Of a DNA stretch of 40,099 nucleotides, positions 13,550 to 22,370 are shown one piece after another; the first letter of the stretch is position 1, and each line of letters begins with the position of its first letter. Position numbers and translations under genes: made by a program. Source of the DNA: Pseudomonas sp. CM27 (lineage in GTDB: Bacteria; Pseudomonadota; Gammaproteobacteria; Pseudomonadales; Pseudomonadaceae); assembly GCF_013179515.1 (NCBI RefSeq), contig NZ_JABMCN010000013.1:1-40099 (forward strand), in the 5' to 3' direction. Under the pieces are notes generated by a model. That model saw only the letters and a list, made by a program, of their open reading frames with translations, made no database searches and was not told the origin of the DNA.

Positions 13550-13789
13550 TCAGGCCTTGCGCAGCCAGTAGGTGTAGGTGCCGGCCTCGGCCGTTTCCCG
13601 CAGCAGCGTATGACCGGCCAGCCGGGCGAAAGTGCGGAAGTCACGCTGGGACCCGGCGTCGGTGGCGATCACCTTCAGCACTGCGCCGCTGGGCAGGCGG
13701 TTGAGCTCCATCTTGGCCTTCAGCAACGGCAAGGGGCAATTCAGCCCGCTGGCGTCCAGTTCGGCGTCGCAGGTCGGGGTGTCACTCAT
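13550..13789 (-). CDS. TusA-like sulfur carrier/sulfurtransferase
   Basis: The 79-residue protein has the TusA/SirA-family signature LDASGLNCPLPLLKAK, with Cys18 in the CPxP motif that carries persulfide sulfur. The remaining pattern (LPSGAVLKVIATDAGSQRDF, then a C-terminal strand) fits the two-layer fold. The neighbourhood (AI-2E permease, bepA, nadA) matches the P. aeruginosa locus I remember as PA1006, reported to affect molybdenum cofactor-dependent nitrate respiration; orthology is an inference. The start is ATG 13789 with GGAG nine bases upstream. Confidence 0.86.
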   Translation of the reverse strand: MSDTPTCDAELDASGLNCPLPLLKAKMELNRLPSGAVLKVIATDAGSQRDFRTFARLAGHTLLRETAEAGTYTYWLRKA

Positions 13790-13911
13790 CGCAGGGCTCT
13801 CCAATGGCATTGCCGGGCTGCCGTTTGTTCGGGCCGGCTAGAATAGCGCCACTGGTCGCCAACGTGTGAGCCCGCTACAGTAGGTATCTTTGACCGACGC
13901 GAGCTTCATGC

Positions 13912-15348
13912 ATGAATCTACTGCGCCCTACCCTGCTGACGCTGGCCTGCCTGTTGGCCCTTCCCGGCCATGCTGACGACCTGCCATCGCTGGGGGACGC
14001 CAGTTCCGCGATCGTCTCGCCGCAGCAGGAGCACCAGCTGGGCCGCGCCTGGCTGAGCCTGCTGCGCGGCCAGGTCAACCAGCTGAACGATCCGCAACTC
14101 AAGGACTACGTCGAAACCAGCGTGTACAAGCTGGCCGAGACCAGCCAGCTGCAGGACCGGCGCCTGGAGTTCATCCTCATCGACAGCCGCGAGCTCAACG
14201 CCTTCGCCGCCCCGGGTGGCATTGTCGGGGTCAACGGCGGCTTGTTCCTCAACGCGCAGACCGAAGGCGAGTACGCCTCGGTGCTGGCCCACGAACTGGC
14301 GCACTTGTCGCAACGCCACTTCGCCCGCGGCGTCGAGGCCCAGCAACGCATGCAATTGCCGATGATGGCGGCGCTGCTGGCAGGCATCGTGCTGGCGGCG
14401 GGCGGCGCTGGCGATGCAGGTATCGGCATGATTGCCGGTACCCAGGCGGCGGCCATTCAGGAACAGCGGCGCTTCTCGCGGCAGAATGAACAGGAAGCCG
14501 ACCGCATAGGCATCCAGAACCTGGAAAAGGCCGGCTATGACCCGCGCAACATGCCGACCATGTTCGAACGCCTGGCACGCCAGTATCGCTATGACGCCAA
14601 GCCGCCGGAATTTCTGCTGACCCACCCCGTTACCGAATCGCGTATCGCCGACACCCGCAACCGCGCCGACCAGGCGCCCAAAGGCGGCGTCGAGGACACC
14701 GCACGCTACCAGCTCATTCGCGCCCGGGTGGCGCTGACCTACGAGGGCACACCGGGGCTGGCCGCCAAGCGCTTCCGCGCCCAGCTGGACGAGGACCCCA
14801 AGCTCGACGCCGCGCGTTATGGCCTGGCCCTGGCGCAGATCAAGGGCGGCCAGTTGAACGAAGCACGCGAGCTGCTGAAGCCGCTGCTCGCCAAGGCACC
14901 CAACGACATCACCTACAACCTGGCGCAGATCGACCTGGATATCACCAACAACCGCCTGGCCGACGCGCAGCAGCGGGCCGAGCGGATGCAGGGGCTGTAC
15001 CCAGGCAATTACCCGCTGAAACAGGTGCGTGCCGATTTGCTGGTGAAGCAGAACAAGCCGGCCGAAGCGGAGAAGGTGCTGAACGACCTGGTCAAGAGCC
15101 GGCCGGATGACCCGGACGTGTGGTACGACATGGCCGAAGTACGGGGCTTGTCGGGCAACACCATCGGTTTGCACCGGGCGCGGGCCGAGTATTTCACTCT
15201 GGTCGGGGATTTTGACCAGGCGATCCAGCAGCTCGATTATGCCAAGCGCCGGGCGGGCGGCAACTTCCCGCTGGCCTCGCAGATTGACCAGCGTCAGCGC
15301 GAGATCATGGAACAGCAGCGCATGGTTCGGGAAATGATGGGGCGCTGA
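13912..15348 (+). CDS. bepA: Periplasmic M48 metalloprotease / chaperone BepA
   Basis: BepA (YfgC) degrades or helps assemble outer-membrane proteins such as LptD. The 478-residue protein has a signal peptide (MNLLRPTLLTLACLLALPGHA), an M48 protease domain with the zinc motif His127-Glu128-Leu-Ala-His131 (LAHELAHLSQRH) and the third ligand in NEQEADRIG (192-200). TPR-like repeats start at about residue 265 (ARVALTYEGTPGLAAKRFRA onwards). The ATG at 13912 has only a weak ribosome site; another ATG four bases upstream is out of frame. It is divergent from the TusA-like gene, with a REP pair after its stop. Confidence 0.93.
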   Translation: MNLLRPTLLTLACLLALPGHADDLPSLGDASSAIVSPQQEHQLGRAWLSLLRGQVNQLNDPQLKDYVETSVYKLAETSQLQDRRLEFILIDSRELNAFAAPGGIVGVNGGLFLNAQTEGEYASVLAHELAHLSQRHFARGVEAQQRMQLPMMAALLAGIVLAAGGAGDAGIGMIAGTQAAAIQEQRRFSRQNEQEADRIGIQNLEKAGYDPRNMPTMFERLARQYRYDAKPPEFLLTHPVTESRIADTRNRADQAPKGGVEDTARYQLIRARVALTYEGTPGLAAKRFRAQLDEDPKLDAARYGLALAQIKGGQLNEARELLKPLLAKAPNDITYNLAQIDLDITNNRLADAQQRAERMQGLYPGNYPLKQVRADLLVKQNKPAEAEKVLNDLVKSRPDDPDVWYDMAEVRGLSGNTIGLHRARAEYFTLVGDFDQAIQQLDYAKRRAGGNFPLASQIDQRQREIMEQQRMVREMMGR

Positions 15349-15355
15349 GGATTTT

Positions 15356-15459
15356 GGGGGCGCTTTGCGCCCCTTTCGCGACACAAGGCCGCTCCTGCAC
15401 GGGATCGCATTCGCCTGTAGGAGCGGCCTTGTGTCGCGAAAGGGCCGCAAAGCGGCCCC
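15356..15459. repeat. REP palindrome pair (TTCGCGACACAAGGCCGCTCC class)
   Basis: Inverted units at about 15356-15402 and 15415-15459 share CCTTTCGCGACACAAGGCCG and a CTCCTGCA/CCTGTAGGAG end. It lies between convergent bepA and nadA. It is a different sequence class from the units at 12337 and 22249. Confidence 0.88.
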
Positions 15460-15466
15460 AGCAATC

Positions 15467-16525
15467 TCAGGCGTTACCGGACAGTTTCAGCCGCGCCGCC
15501 TGGGTAAAGTCCAGCATCCGGTTCAGCGGCTTGATGGCCTTGGGCACCAGCGCCGGGTCGACGAAGATTTCATCGCCACCATTGCGCAAGCAATGCAGCA
15601 CCCGCTCCAGGGTGTTCATCGCCATCCACGGGCAGTGCGCGCAGCTGCGACATGCCGCGCCGTTACCGGCGGTGGGCGCTTCGACGAACTCCTTGTCCGG
15701 GCACAGCTGCTGCATCTTGTAAAAGATGCCACGGTCGGTTGCGACGATGAAGGTCTTGTTCGGCAGGGTTTGCGCCGCCTTGATCAGCTGGCTGGTAGAG
15801 CCCACCGCGTCGGCCAGGTCGATCACCGACTCTGGCGACTCCGGGTGCACCAGAATGGCCGCGTCCGGGTACAGCGCCTTCATGTCGGCCAGTTGGCGCG
15901 ACTTGAACTCTTCGTGAACGATGCAGGCACCGTCCCACAGCAGCATGTCGGCGCCGGTCTGCTTCTGGATATAGCGGCCCAGGTGCTGGTCCGGCCCCCA
16001 GATGATGGTCTCGCCGTTGTCCATCAGGCTTTCGACGATTTCCAGCGCGCAGCTTGAAGTCACTACCCAGTCAGCACGGGCTTTGACCGCAGCGGACGTG
16101 TTGGCGTAGACCACCACGGTACGTTCCGGGTGCTGGTCGCAGAAGGCCGAAAACTCTTCCACCGGGCAGCCGAGGTCGAGCGAGCAGGTGGCCTCCAGGG
16201 TCGGCATCAGCACGCGTTTTTCCGGGGTGAGGATCTTGGCTGTCTCGCCCATGAAGCGCACACCGGCAACAATCACCGTGTCGGCAGCGTGGTTCTTTCC
16301 GAAGCGGGCCATTTCCAGCGAGTCGGACACGCAGCCGCCGGTTTCTTCGGCAAGCGCCTGGATGACCGGGTCGCAGTAGTAATGGGCAACCAGCACGGCG
16401 TTCTGGGCCTTGAGCTCGGCAGCGATGGCCGCACGGTATTCGGCCTCCTGCTCGGCTGTCAGCGGGTTGGGCTGCTTGGCGTCGAGGTGGGCCTGAACCA
16501 ACAGGCGTTCTGAAATCTGGGTCAT
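15467..16525 (-). CDS. nadA: Quinolinate synthase A
   Basis: NadA condenses iminoaspartate with dihydroxyacetone phosphate to quinolinate for NAD synthesis, using an oxygen-sensitive [4Fe-4S] cluster. The 352-residue enzyme shows the expected cluster cysteines Cys114 ([11 protein letters not shown]), Cys201 ([10 protein letters not shown]) and Cys298 in [31 protein letters not shown] near the N-terminus and [11 protein letters not shown] are family features. The start is ATG 16525. Upstream is a GC-rich leader of about 110 bases preceding a hairpin at 16640-16675. No nadB is adjacent. Confidence 0.96.
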   Translation of the reverse strand: MTQISERLLVQAHLDAKQPNPLTAEQEAEYRAAIAAELKAQNAVLVAHYYCDPVIQALAEETGGCVSDSLEMARFGKNHAADTVIVAGVRFMGETAKILTPEKRVLMPTLEATCSLDLGCPVEEFSAFCDQHPERTVVVYANTSAAVKARADWVVTSSCALEIVESLMDNGETIIWGPDQHLGRYIQKQTGADMLLWDGACIVHEEFKSRQLADMKALYPDAAILVHPESPESVIDLADAVGSTSQLIKAAQTLPNKTFIVATDRGIFYKMQQLCPDKEFVEAPTAGNGAACRSCAHCPWMAMNTLERVLHCLRNGGDEIFVDPALVPKAIKPLNRMLDFTQAARLKLSGNA

Positions 16526-16639
16526 GATCGCTGGACCTGCAGGCGCGCGTGCGCGTCAAATCGAGTGTATCACCCGGCCCTGGCAGATCGGCTAAGGGTG
16601 CCGGACGGCATACAAGCCGCCACGGCCCTCTGCGGGCGC

Positions 16640-16675
16640 GGATTATTATCGGAGGCCGAAGGCTACAGATAATCC
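16640..16675. other. Stem-loop upstream of nadA
   Basis: GGATTAT (16640-16646) pairs with ATAATCC (16669-16675), with an inner GGCC/GGC pairing around a GAA loop. It lies 115 bases before nadA and downstream of the DUF945 gene. It has no T tract on either strand, so it is not an obvious terminator; it could be an operator or a leader structure. Confidence 0.35.
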
Positions 16676-16708
16676 AGCGATTACTAAAGGGGTTTTTGTG
16701 TTGCCTGT

Positions 16709-16790
16709 GCGGGCCTCTTCGCGGCCCCACCCGCTCCCACAGGAGTTGTGCAGACCCTGTGGGAGCGGGCGCGCCCGCGAAGGGGCCGGG
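16709..16790. repeat. REP palindrome pair (GCGGG...CCCGCTCCCACAGG class)
   Basis: Inverted copies (16709-16743 and 16757-16790) share the CCCGCTCCCACAGG end and a GGCCTCTTCGCGG loop side. It sits just after the DUF945 gene stop, on the nadA side. Confidence 0.88.
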
Positions 16791-16803
16791 ACAGGAGAAT
16801 CGA

Positions 16804-18312
16804 TCAACCCTGCGGCGACAGCGCCGCCAGGTGCGCGGCCATGAGCATGGCAAACTCTTCCACGGTCATCTTGCGGCCATTGAAATCGACCATGCCGTCG
16901 GCATAGTGCAGGCTGCTGACCACATCGTTGCCCTGCACGGTGGCCATGCCGCTCTGCAGCGCCATCATGCCGACCATCTCCCCAGCCTGGCTGGATTGCG
17001 CAGCGATCGCCTGGGCATCGGTCTGGCCATCCAGCAGCGCCTGCAAGGTCGCCAGGTCGCCCATCATCGGCTTGGACAGCGACAGCTTGCCTTTCACCTC
17101 GGTGATCAACTGCTTGCTCAACTGGTCGGGCGGCAAGTCGAAGCTGGTCGGGGCAGCGAAGTTCATCGACAGGTCGAAGCGGCTTTCGCCATTGGCGGTC
17201 CTGAACGACAGGTTCTCTACGGCCACCTTGGGCTTGGCAGCCAGCAACGTGTGCAAGTCACCCTGGAACCTGGCCTTCTCGGCCTCGTCCATCCGGATTT
17301 GCGGCACCGACTGGCCGGCGGCAGCGGCGGCCTCGAATTCCGGCAGGTGCGCCTGGTACCACTTCGACAACGCTTGCAGCGCCGGGGCGTTGACCGAGGC
17401 GATGCTCACCGCCATCTGGGCCTTGCCCACCGCACGACCATCCCAGGTGATATCGCCCACCTTGTATTCGACATGTCCACCTACGGTATCCGGGCCGTCC
17501 AGGGCCTGCAGGGCGTTCTGCTCAAAGCCCTTGATCAGCAGCACCTGCTGCCTGGGCCCCAAGGTGACCTTGGCTTCAGCCAGCAGCAGATCGACGTTGC
17601 CCACGTAGATGGCGTCGTGCTGCGTGGCGGCCAGGTTACCCCCGACCTTCAGGCCATTGAGCTCGAAGGTGGCAGGCGGCTGGTCATCGCGCACCAGCTT
17701 CATCACGAAGCGGTCCGCATGGCCATGAAACTTCGAGGCTTTGCCCTCCCGGTCACCACTGACTTCCATCTGCATGCCCGAGAAGTCGATACTGTTGCCA
17801 TCCGCTTCGTCGAGCTTGACCGGTGCCAGCTGGACCTGGCTTACCACATCGCCACCGTAGCCCAGGCTGGTCTGGGCACTGACCGGCGCCTTGTCACCCC
17901 CAGCGGCGAACCACGGCGCGGTCGTGTCGTCCTTCTCCAGCGTGCTGTTGCTGACCGCCAGTACCGGCATCAGCTTCAGCGACTTGACCCGCGACCAGGG
18001 GAACGGGCCGTGCTCGATCTGGTCAGTAACGCCCACGTCGAAGTTGACAACCTCGCCTTCACCCACGTTGATGTCGCGGGCCTTGAGCCGGTAGCGGGCA
18101 GTACTGCTGAAGAAATGCTGCTCCAGCGACACCCGCTCGATGCTCATGCTGCCGCCGGTACTTACCAGCGCCTTCTTGAGTTCGGCGTTGCTGCGAGCCA
18201 CGGCGTTGTCCAGCTCTGCCGGCAGCTGCTTGCCGGTATACCAGGCGCCAGCGGTGGTTGCGACGGCAATGGCAACAGCCAGGCCGGAGAGGATGCGAAC
18301 TGATTTCTTCAT
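16804..18312 (-). CDS. DUF945 (YdgA-like) family protein
   Basis: The 502-residue protein starts with a signal or membrane-anchor segment (MKKSVRILSGLAVAIAVATT). The long beta-rich remainder is typical of the DUF945/YdgA family: an N-terminal AWYTGKQLPAELDNAV segment, VSLEQHFFSSTARYRL, a long region with repeated strands, and a helical end (EEFAMLMAAHLAALSP). DUF945 proteins are of unknown function and mostly predicted periplasmic. The start is ATG 18312; a longer in-frame start at 18426 lacks a ribosome site and would add a Pro/Gly-rich stretch. It is divergent from the permease gene at 18758. Confidence 0.85.
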   Translation of the reverse strand: MKKSVRILSGLAVAIAVATTAGAWYTGKQLPAELDNAVARSNAELKKALVSTGGSMSIERVSLEQHFFSSTARYRLKARDINVGEGEVVNFDVGVTDQIEHGPFPWSRVKSLKLMPVLAVSNSTLEKDDTTAPWFAAGGDKAPVSAQTSLGYGGDVVSQVQLAPVKLDEADGNSIDFSGMQMEVSGDREGKASKFHGHADRFVMKLVRDDQPPATFELNGLKVGGNLAATQHDAIYVGNVDLLLAEAKVTLGPRQQVLLIKGFEQNALQALDGPDTVGGHVEYKVGDITWDGRAVGKAQMAVSIASVNAPALQALSKWYQAHLPEFEAAAAAGQSVPQIRMDEAEKARFQGDLHTLLAAKPKVAVENLSFRTANGESRFDLSMNFAAPTSFDLPPDQLSKQLITEVKGKLSLSKPMMGDLATLQALLDGQTDAQAIAAQSSQAGEMVGMMALQSGMATVQGNDVVSSLHYADGMVDFNGRKMTVEEFAMLMAAHLAALSPQG

Positions 18313-18757
18313 GAATAGAACCGATTGCTGTCCGTAGGGGCTTCGAGGGCGGCCAAGGCCACGCAGAGAGCGAAGAGTATCACCCCCGCCGGGGCCGGGC
18401 GCGGGCCCGGGGCGAAAAACCGACAATTCGGATGCGTCTGACAGATGAGTAAAAGCTCAGCTGACTTCGTTAATTTTTACGAACACACCAATTGATCAAA
18501 ACCGCAAAAAAACGCGCAAAAACCGAACAAATACCGGTTTAAATCGATAAATATTTCAATTCAGTAACATCTTGTCATGTTTAACTTGACACCAACCTAC
18601 CCATCGTTTTTTATTTTCACCACTTAGCGCGCTCCCCCCGCGCCTCCCGCCGCTCCAACATAAAAGGTGAACAACATGGAGCCCACCCGCTCGCCCTTGC
18701 CGCATGCGCAATCCCCCGTGCCCGCCGTTCACGCCCCGCAGCAGGAGCCATGCCAGC
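18313..18757. other. Intergenic region before the permease gene
   Basis: This 445-bp gap between divergent genes is GC-rich on its left and strikingly AT-rich at 18425-18620. It holds a TTGACA promoter at 18586-18614, an inverted repeat TGTCA/TGACA around it, and a short leader frame at 18676. I see no RNA gene. Confidence 0.6.
18586..18614 (+). promoter_or_regulatory. Candidate promoter of the permease gene
   Basis: TTGACA (18586-18591) and TTTTAT (18609-18614) have a 17-base spacer. The -35 box is the right arm of TTGTCA-N8-TTGACA, suggesting an overlapping regulator site. Confidence 0.5.
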
Positions 18758-18768
18758 ATGCAGCCTGA
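18676..18768 (+). CDS. Possible 30-residue leader peptide upstream of the permease
   Basis: A frame from ATG 18676, preceded by AAAAGGTG, encodes [20 protein letters not shown] and then [10 protein letters not shown]. It is unusually rich in proline (seven) and histidine (three). Its stop lies ten bases beyond the start codon of the permease, so translation of the two frames overlaps. This could be a regulatory upstream frame controlling permease translation. It may equally be a chance reading frame in GC-rich DNA. Confidence 0.35.
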   Translation: MEPTRSPLPHAQSPVPAVHAPQQEPCQHAA

Positions 18769-20110
18769 CCACAGCGCTTCCGGCAACGGCCAATTGCGTA
18801 AAACCCTGCGCCTCTGGCACGTCATCATCATCGGTCTGGCCTACCTGACCCCGATGACCGTGTTCGACACCTTCGGCATCGTCAGCGGGATTACCGCCGG
18901 CCACGTGCCCAGCGCCTACATCCTGGCGCTGGCCGGGATCCTGTTCACTGCGGTGAGCTACGGCACGCTGGTAAAACGCTTCCCGCAATCGGGCTCGGCG
19001 TACACCTACACCCAACGCGCAATCAACCCCCACGTGGGCTTCCTGGTCGGCTGGTCGTCGCTGCTGGACTACCTGCTGCTGCCAATGGTCAATGCGCTGC
19101 TGGCCAAGCTGTACCTCTCGGCGATGTTCCCGGAAGTGCCGGAGTGGATATGGGTCGTGGGTTTCGTCACCCTGATCAGCCTGATCAACATGCGCAGCGT
19201 AAACCTGGTAGCCCACTTCAACCTGCTGTTCGTCGGCGTACAGGTAGCGATCATCGCCGTATTCATCTACCTGTGCGTGCGCGGCCTGGGCCAGGGTGAA
19301 GGGCTGGGCACCACCTGGAGCCTGCTGCCATTTGCAGACAACCAGACCCACCTGAGCGCCCTGGCTGCCGGCGCGACCATCCTGTGCTTCTCGTTCCTGG
19401 GCTTCGACGCGGTCACCTGCCTGTCCGAAGAAACCCGCGACCCGGCCAAGACCATCCCGCGGGCGATCTTCCTCACCGCCCTGATCGGCGGCGTGGTGTT
19501 CATCACCGTGTCGTACTTCATCCAGGCCTACTTCCCGACCATGGCACGCTTCCACGACCAGGAAGCAGCACTGCCGGAAATTGCCTTGTACGTTGGCGGC
19601 AAGCTGTTCCAGTCGATTTTCATTGCCTGCACCGTGATCAACACCATTGCCTCGGGCCTGGCCTCGCAAACCAGCGTGTCGCGCCTGCTGTACGTGATGG
19701 GCCGTGACAACGTGATCCCGGCCAGCCTGTTCGCCCGCCTGCACTCGCGCTACAAGACGCCGGTGCTCAACATTGCCGTGGTGGGCCTGATTTCGCTGTC
19801 GGCGATCTTCTTCGATCTGGTCACCGCCACGTCGATCATCAACTTCGGCGCGCTGGTGGCATTCAGCTTCGTCAACCTGTCGGTGATCAACCACTGCTAC
19901 CTGCGCGAAGGCAAGCGCCGCGGCCTGGCCAACCAGTTGAAGTACCTGGTACTGCCAACAATCGGCTTCTGCATCATTGTTTCGCTATGGCTGGACCTGA
20001 ACGCGAACTCGCTGATGTTTGGCGGCATCTGGGCACTGGTCGGGCTGGCTTACCTGGCCTGGCTGACCAAGGCCTTCCGCGCGGCGCCACCCAACTACGT
20101 CGCCGAATGA
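18758..20110 (+). CDS. APC superfamily amino acid/polyamine permease
   Basis: The 450-residue membrane protein has about twelve hydrophobic segments. The first, [20 protein letters not shown], holds the unwound-helix region characteristic of APC permeases. The family motif [20 protein letters not shown] lies near residue 213. It resembles the putrescine importer PuuP and related permeases, and a McpU-like chemoreceptor follows directly; in P. putida McpU senses polyamines as I recall it. Transport of putrescine or a related amine is therefore a reasonable inference, not shown. The start is ATG 18758 (AGGAG upstream). A short Pro-rich leader frame overlaps its start. Confidence 0.88.
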   Translation: MQPDHSASGNGQLRKTLRLWHVIIIGLAYLTPMTVFDTFGIVSGITAGHVPSAYILALAGILFTAVSYGTLVKRFPQSGSAYTYTQRAINPHVGFLVGWSSLLDYLLLPMVNALLAKLYLSAMFPEVPEWIWVVGFVTLISLINMRSVNLVAHFNLLFVGVQVAIIAVFIYLCVRGLGQGEGLGTTWSLLPFADNQTHLSALAAGATILCFSFLGFDAVTCLSEETRDPAKTIPRAIFLTALIGGVVFITVSYFIQAYFPTMARFHDQEAALPEIALYVGGKLFQSIFIACTVINTIASGLASQTSVSRLLYVMGRDNVIPASLFARLHSRYKTPVLNIAVVGLISLSAIFFDLVTATSIINFGALVAFSFVNLSVINHCYLREGKRRGLANQLKYLVLPTIGFCIIVSLWLDLNANSLMFGGIWALVGLAYLAWLTKAFRAAPPNYVAE

Positions 20111-20124
20111 CCCACGCCGCCAAC

Positions 20125-20150
20125 AACGCCCGCGCCTGATCGCGGGCGTT
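20125..20150. other. 10-bp-stem hairpin between permease and chemoreceptor genes
   Basis: AACGCCCGCG-CCTGAT-CGCGGGCGTT is a perfect 10-bp inverted repeat, 14 bases after the permease stop. It lacks a T tract, so it may be an inefficient terminator or an mRNA-stabilising structure setting the ratio between the two genes. Confidence 0.6.
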
Positions 20151-20176
20151 GCCGTTGATCGAAAAGGAAAGCCCTC

Positions 20177-22243
20177 ATGTCGCTGCGCCGCCTCTCCATC
20201 CAGTGGAAGATCACCCTGCTCGCCGGCCTGTGCCTGCTGGCCATTGTCGCCCTGCTGGTGGCCACGTCCCTGACCCAGGCGCGACGCAGCGCTGCTCTGG
20301 TCAACCAGGCCAACACCGCCATGCTCGACAGCAGCGCGCGCCAGCGCCTGCAGGCTCATGCCGAAACCCAGGCGCTGCGTATCCAGCGCTACTTCATGGA
20401 CGCCTACCAGTACGGCAATGGCTTTGCCCGCCTGGTGCAGGTACTCAAGGCGCGTGGCGGCAGCGATCTGCGCGCCGAGCTGACGCGCCAGGCCCGCGCC
20501 AGCCTGGCCGGCAACCCGGATGTAATCGGCCTGTACCTGGTGTTCCAGCCCGATGCGCTGGACCAGCAGGACCGTCAGCACCTCGGCCAGGAGGCCCTGG
20601 GCAGCAATGAAAGCGGGCGCTTCTCGCTGTACTGGTCACAGCCCAAGCCCGGCACCCTGGAGCTTGAAGCCATGCCGGAAGCGATGCTCGGCGACGCCAG
20701 CATTGGTACCAATGGCGCGGCGAGAAACCGCTGGCTGACTTGCCCGCAAGATACCGCCAGAACCTGCATGCTCGAACCCTACCTCGACGAGGTCAACGGC
20801 CGCCAGGTACTGATGACCAGCATCGCCCTGCCCCTGCTGGAGCACGGCAAGGTGGTCGGCGTGGTCGGCCTGGACATCGGCCTGGCCAACCTGCAGCAGC
20901 TGAGCCTTGATGGCCGCCGCGAGCTGTTCGACGGCCAGGGACAGGTGAGTATTGCCAGCGCAGCCGGTCTGCTGGCTGGCAACAGCCGTGACGACAGCAC
21001 GCTCGGCAAGCGCATGGACCCGGCAGTAGCCGACGGGATGCTGCGTGTAGCGCACCCGTTCACGCCGATCCCTGACGCCACCCCGTGGCAGGTGTTGCTC
21101 GAGCTGCCCGAAAGCGTGCTGCAGGCACCGGCAGTGGCCCTTAACCAGCGCCTGGATGCGCACAACCACAGTGCCAACCTCACCGGCCTGCTGACCGGCC
21201 TGGGCGCTGCCGTGGTCGGCTTGCTGCTGGTATGGCTGACGGCACGTGGCGTCACCCGGCCGATCCTGGCCGTGGCCGCGCGCCTGGAGGACATCGCCAG
21301 CGGCGAAGGCGACCTCACCCGCCGCCTGGACTACGCCCGCCAGGACGAACTGGGCCAGCTCACGGGCTGGTTCAACCGCTTTCTCGACAAACTGCAGCCG
21401 GTCATCGCTCAGGTCAAAGGCTCGCTGCAGGAAGCCCGCAACACCGCTGACCAGTCGGCCGCCATCGCCAGCCAGACCAGCAATGGCATGCAGCAGCAGC
21501 ATCGTGAAATCGAGCAGGTAGCCACGGCGGCCAACGAAATGAGCGCCACCGCCCTGGACGTCGCCCACAACGCCTCGCAGGCAGCCCAGGCTGCACGCGC
21601 CGCCGACCAGGCCAGCCAGGAAGGCCTGCAACTGATCGACAGCACTCGCCAGGGCATCGACCGCCTGGCCGCCGGCATGAACACCGCCATGGACGAAGCG
21701 CGTGCGCTGGAAGGCCGCAGCGGGCAGATCGGGACAGTGCTGGAGGTGATCCGCACCATCGCCGAGCAAACCAACCTGCTGGCGCTGAATGCCGCCATCG
21801 AAGCGGCCCGCGCAGGCGAAGCCGGGCGTGGCTTTGCCGTGGTCGCCGATGAGGTGCGTGGCCTCGCCCAGCGCACCCAGGTCTCGGTGGAAGAGATCCG
21901 CCAGGTCATCGAAGGCTTGCAGCAAGGTACCCAGGATGTGGTGGGGGCCATGCATGAAGGGCAGCGCCAGGCCCAGGACAGCGCCGCGCGCATGGAGCAG
22001 GCGTTGCCGGCGCTGCAGCGCATTGGCGAGGCGGTGGCGGTGATCAGTGACATGAACCTGCAGATTGCCTCGGCAGCTGAAGAGCAGAGCGCGGTAGCCG
22101 AGGAAGTGAACCGCAACGTGGCCGGCATTCGCGATGTTACCGAAGCGCTGGCTGGCCAGGCCGACGAATCGGCACAAATCAGCCAGGACCTGAACCGCCT
22201 GGCCAACCAGCAGCAGGCGCTGATGGAGCAATTCCGCGTCTAG
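20177..22243 (+). CDS. mcpU: Methyl-accepting chemotaxis protein, McpU-like
   Basis: The 688-residue chemoreceptor has a first membrane segment ([20 protein letters not shown], 10-29) and a large periplasmic sensor of about 300 residues, consistent with a double CACHE fold. A second membrane helix ([20 protein letters not shown], about 340-359), a HAMP domain and a long cytoplasmic coiled coil follow. The tip motif [20 protein letters not shown] is at about 529-548. It signals through CheA/CheW. Its neighbours match my recollection of P. putida KT2440 PP_1228 (McpU), described as a polyamine receptor; the ligand here is inferred from that. GGAAAG precedes the ATG. Confidence 0.9.
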   Translation: MSLRRLSIQWKITLLAGLCLLAIVALLVATSLTQARRSAALVNQANTAMLDSSARQRLQAHAETQALRIQRYFMDAYQYGNGFARLVQVLKARGGSDLRAELTRQARASLAGNPDVIGLYLVFQPDALDQQDRQHLGQEALGSNESGRFSLYWSQPKPGTLELEAMPEAMLGDASIGTNGAARNRWLTCPQDTARTCMLEPYLDEVNGRQVLMTSIALPLLEHGKVVGVVGLDIGLANLQQLSLDGRRELFDGQGQVSIASAAGLLAGNSRDDSTLGKRMDPAVADGMLRVAHPFTPIPDATPWQVLLELPESVLQAPAVALNQRLDAHNHSANLTGLLTGLGAAVVGLLLVWLTARGVTRPILAVAARLEDIASGEGDLTRRLDYARQDELGQLTGWFNRFLDKLQPVIAQVKGSLQEARNTADQSAAIASQTSNGMQQQHREIEQVATAANEMSATALDVAHNASQAAQAARAADQASQEGLQLIDSTRQGIDRLAAGMNTAMDEARALEGRSGQIGTVLEVIRTIAEQTNLLALNAAIEAARAGEAGRGFAVVADEVRGLAQRTQVSVEEIRQVIEGLQQGTQDVVGAMHEGQRQAQDSAARMEQALPALQRIGEAVAVISDMNLQIASAAEEQSAVAEEVNRNVAGIRDVTEALAGQADESAQISQDLNRLANQQQALMEQFRV

Positions 22244-22248
22244 TCTGT

Positions 22249-22328
22249 GGGGGCCTCTTCGCGGGTAAACCCGCTCCCACAGGGTCTTGCACGGACCTGT
22301 AGGAGCGGGTTTACCCGCGAAGGGGCCC
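22249..22328. repeat. REP palindrome pair (GCGGGTAAACCCGCTCC class)
   Basis: Units at 22249-22283 and 22296-22328 share TTCGCGGGTAAACCCGCTCC and the CACAGG/CCTGTAGG ends. The pair directly follows the chemoreceptor stop. Confidence 0.92.
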
Positions 22329-22370
22329 TGACCGGCAATACCGCACCATGGATTCAACCGAGCACAATTT

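Noticed and set aside
16549-18303. A 584-codon plus-strand frame opposite the DUF945 gene
   Set aside because: The minus-strand frame has a signal segment and family features; the plus frame has low-complexity composition only.
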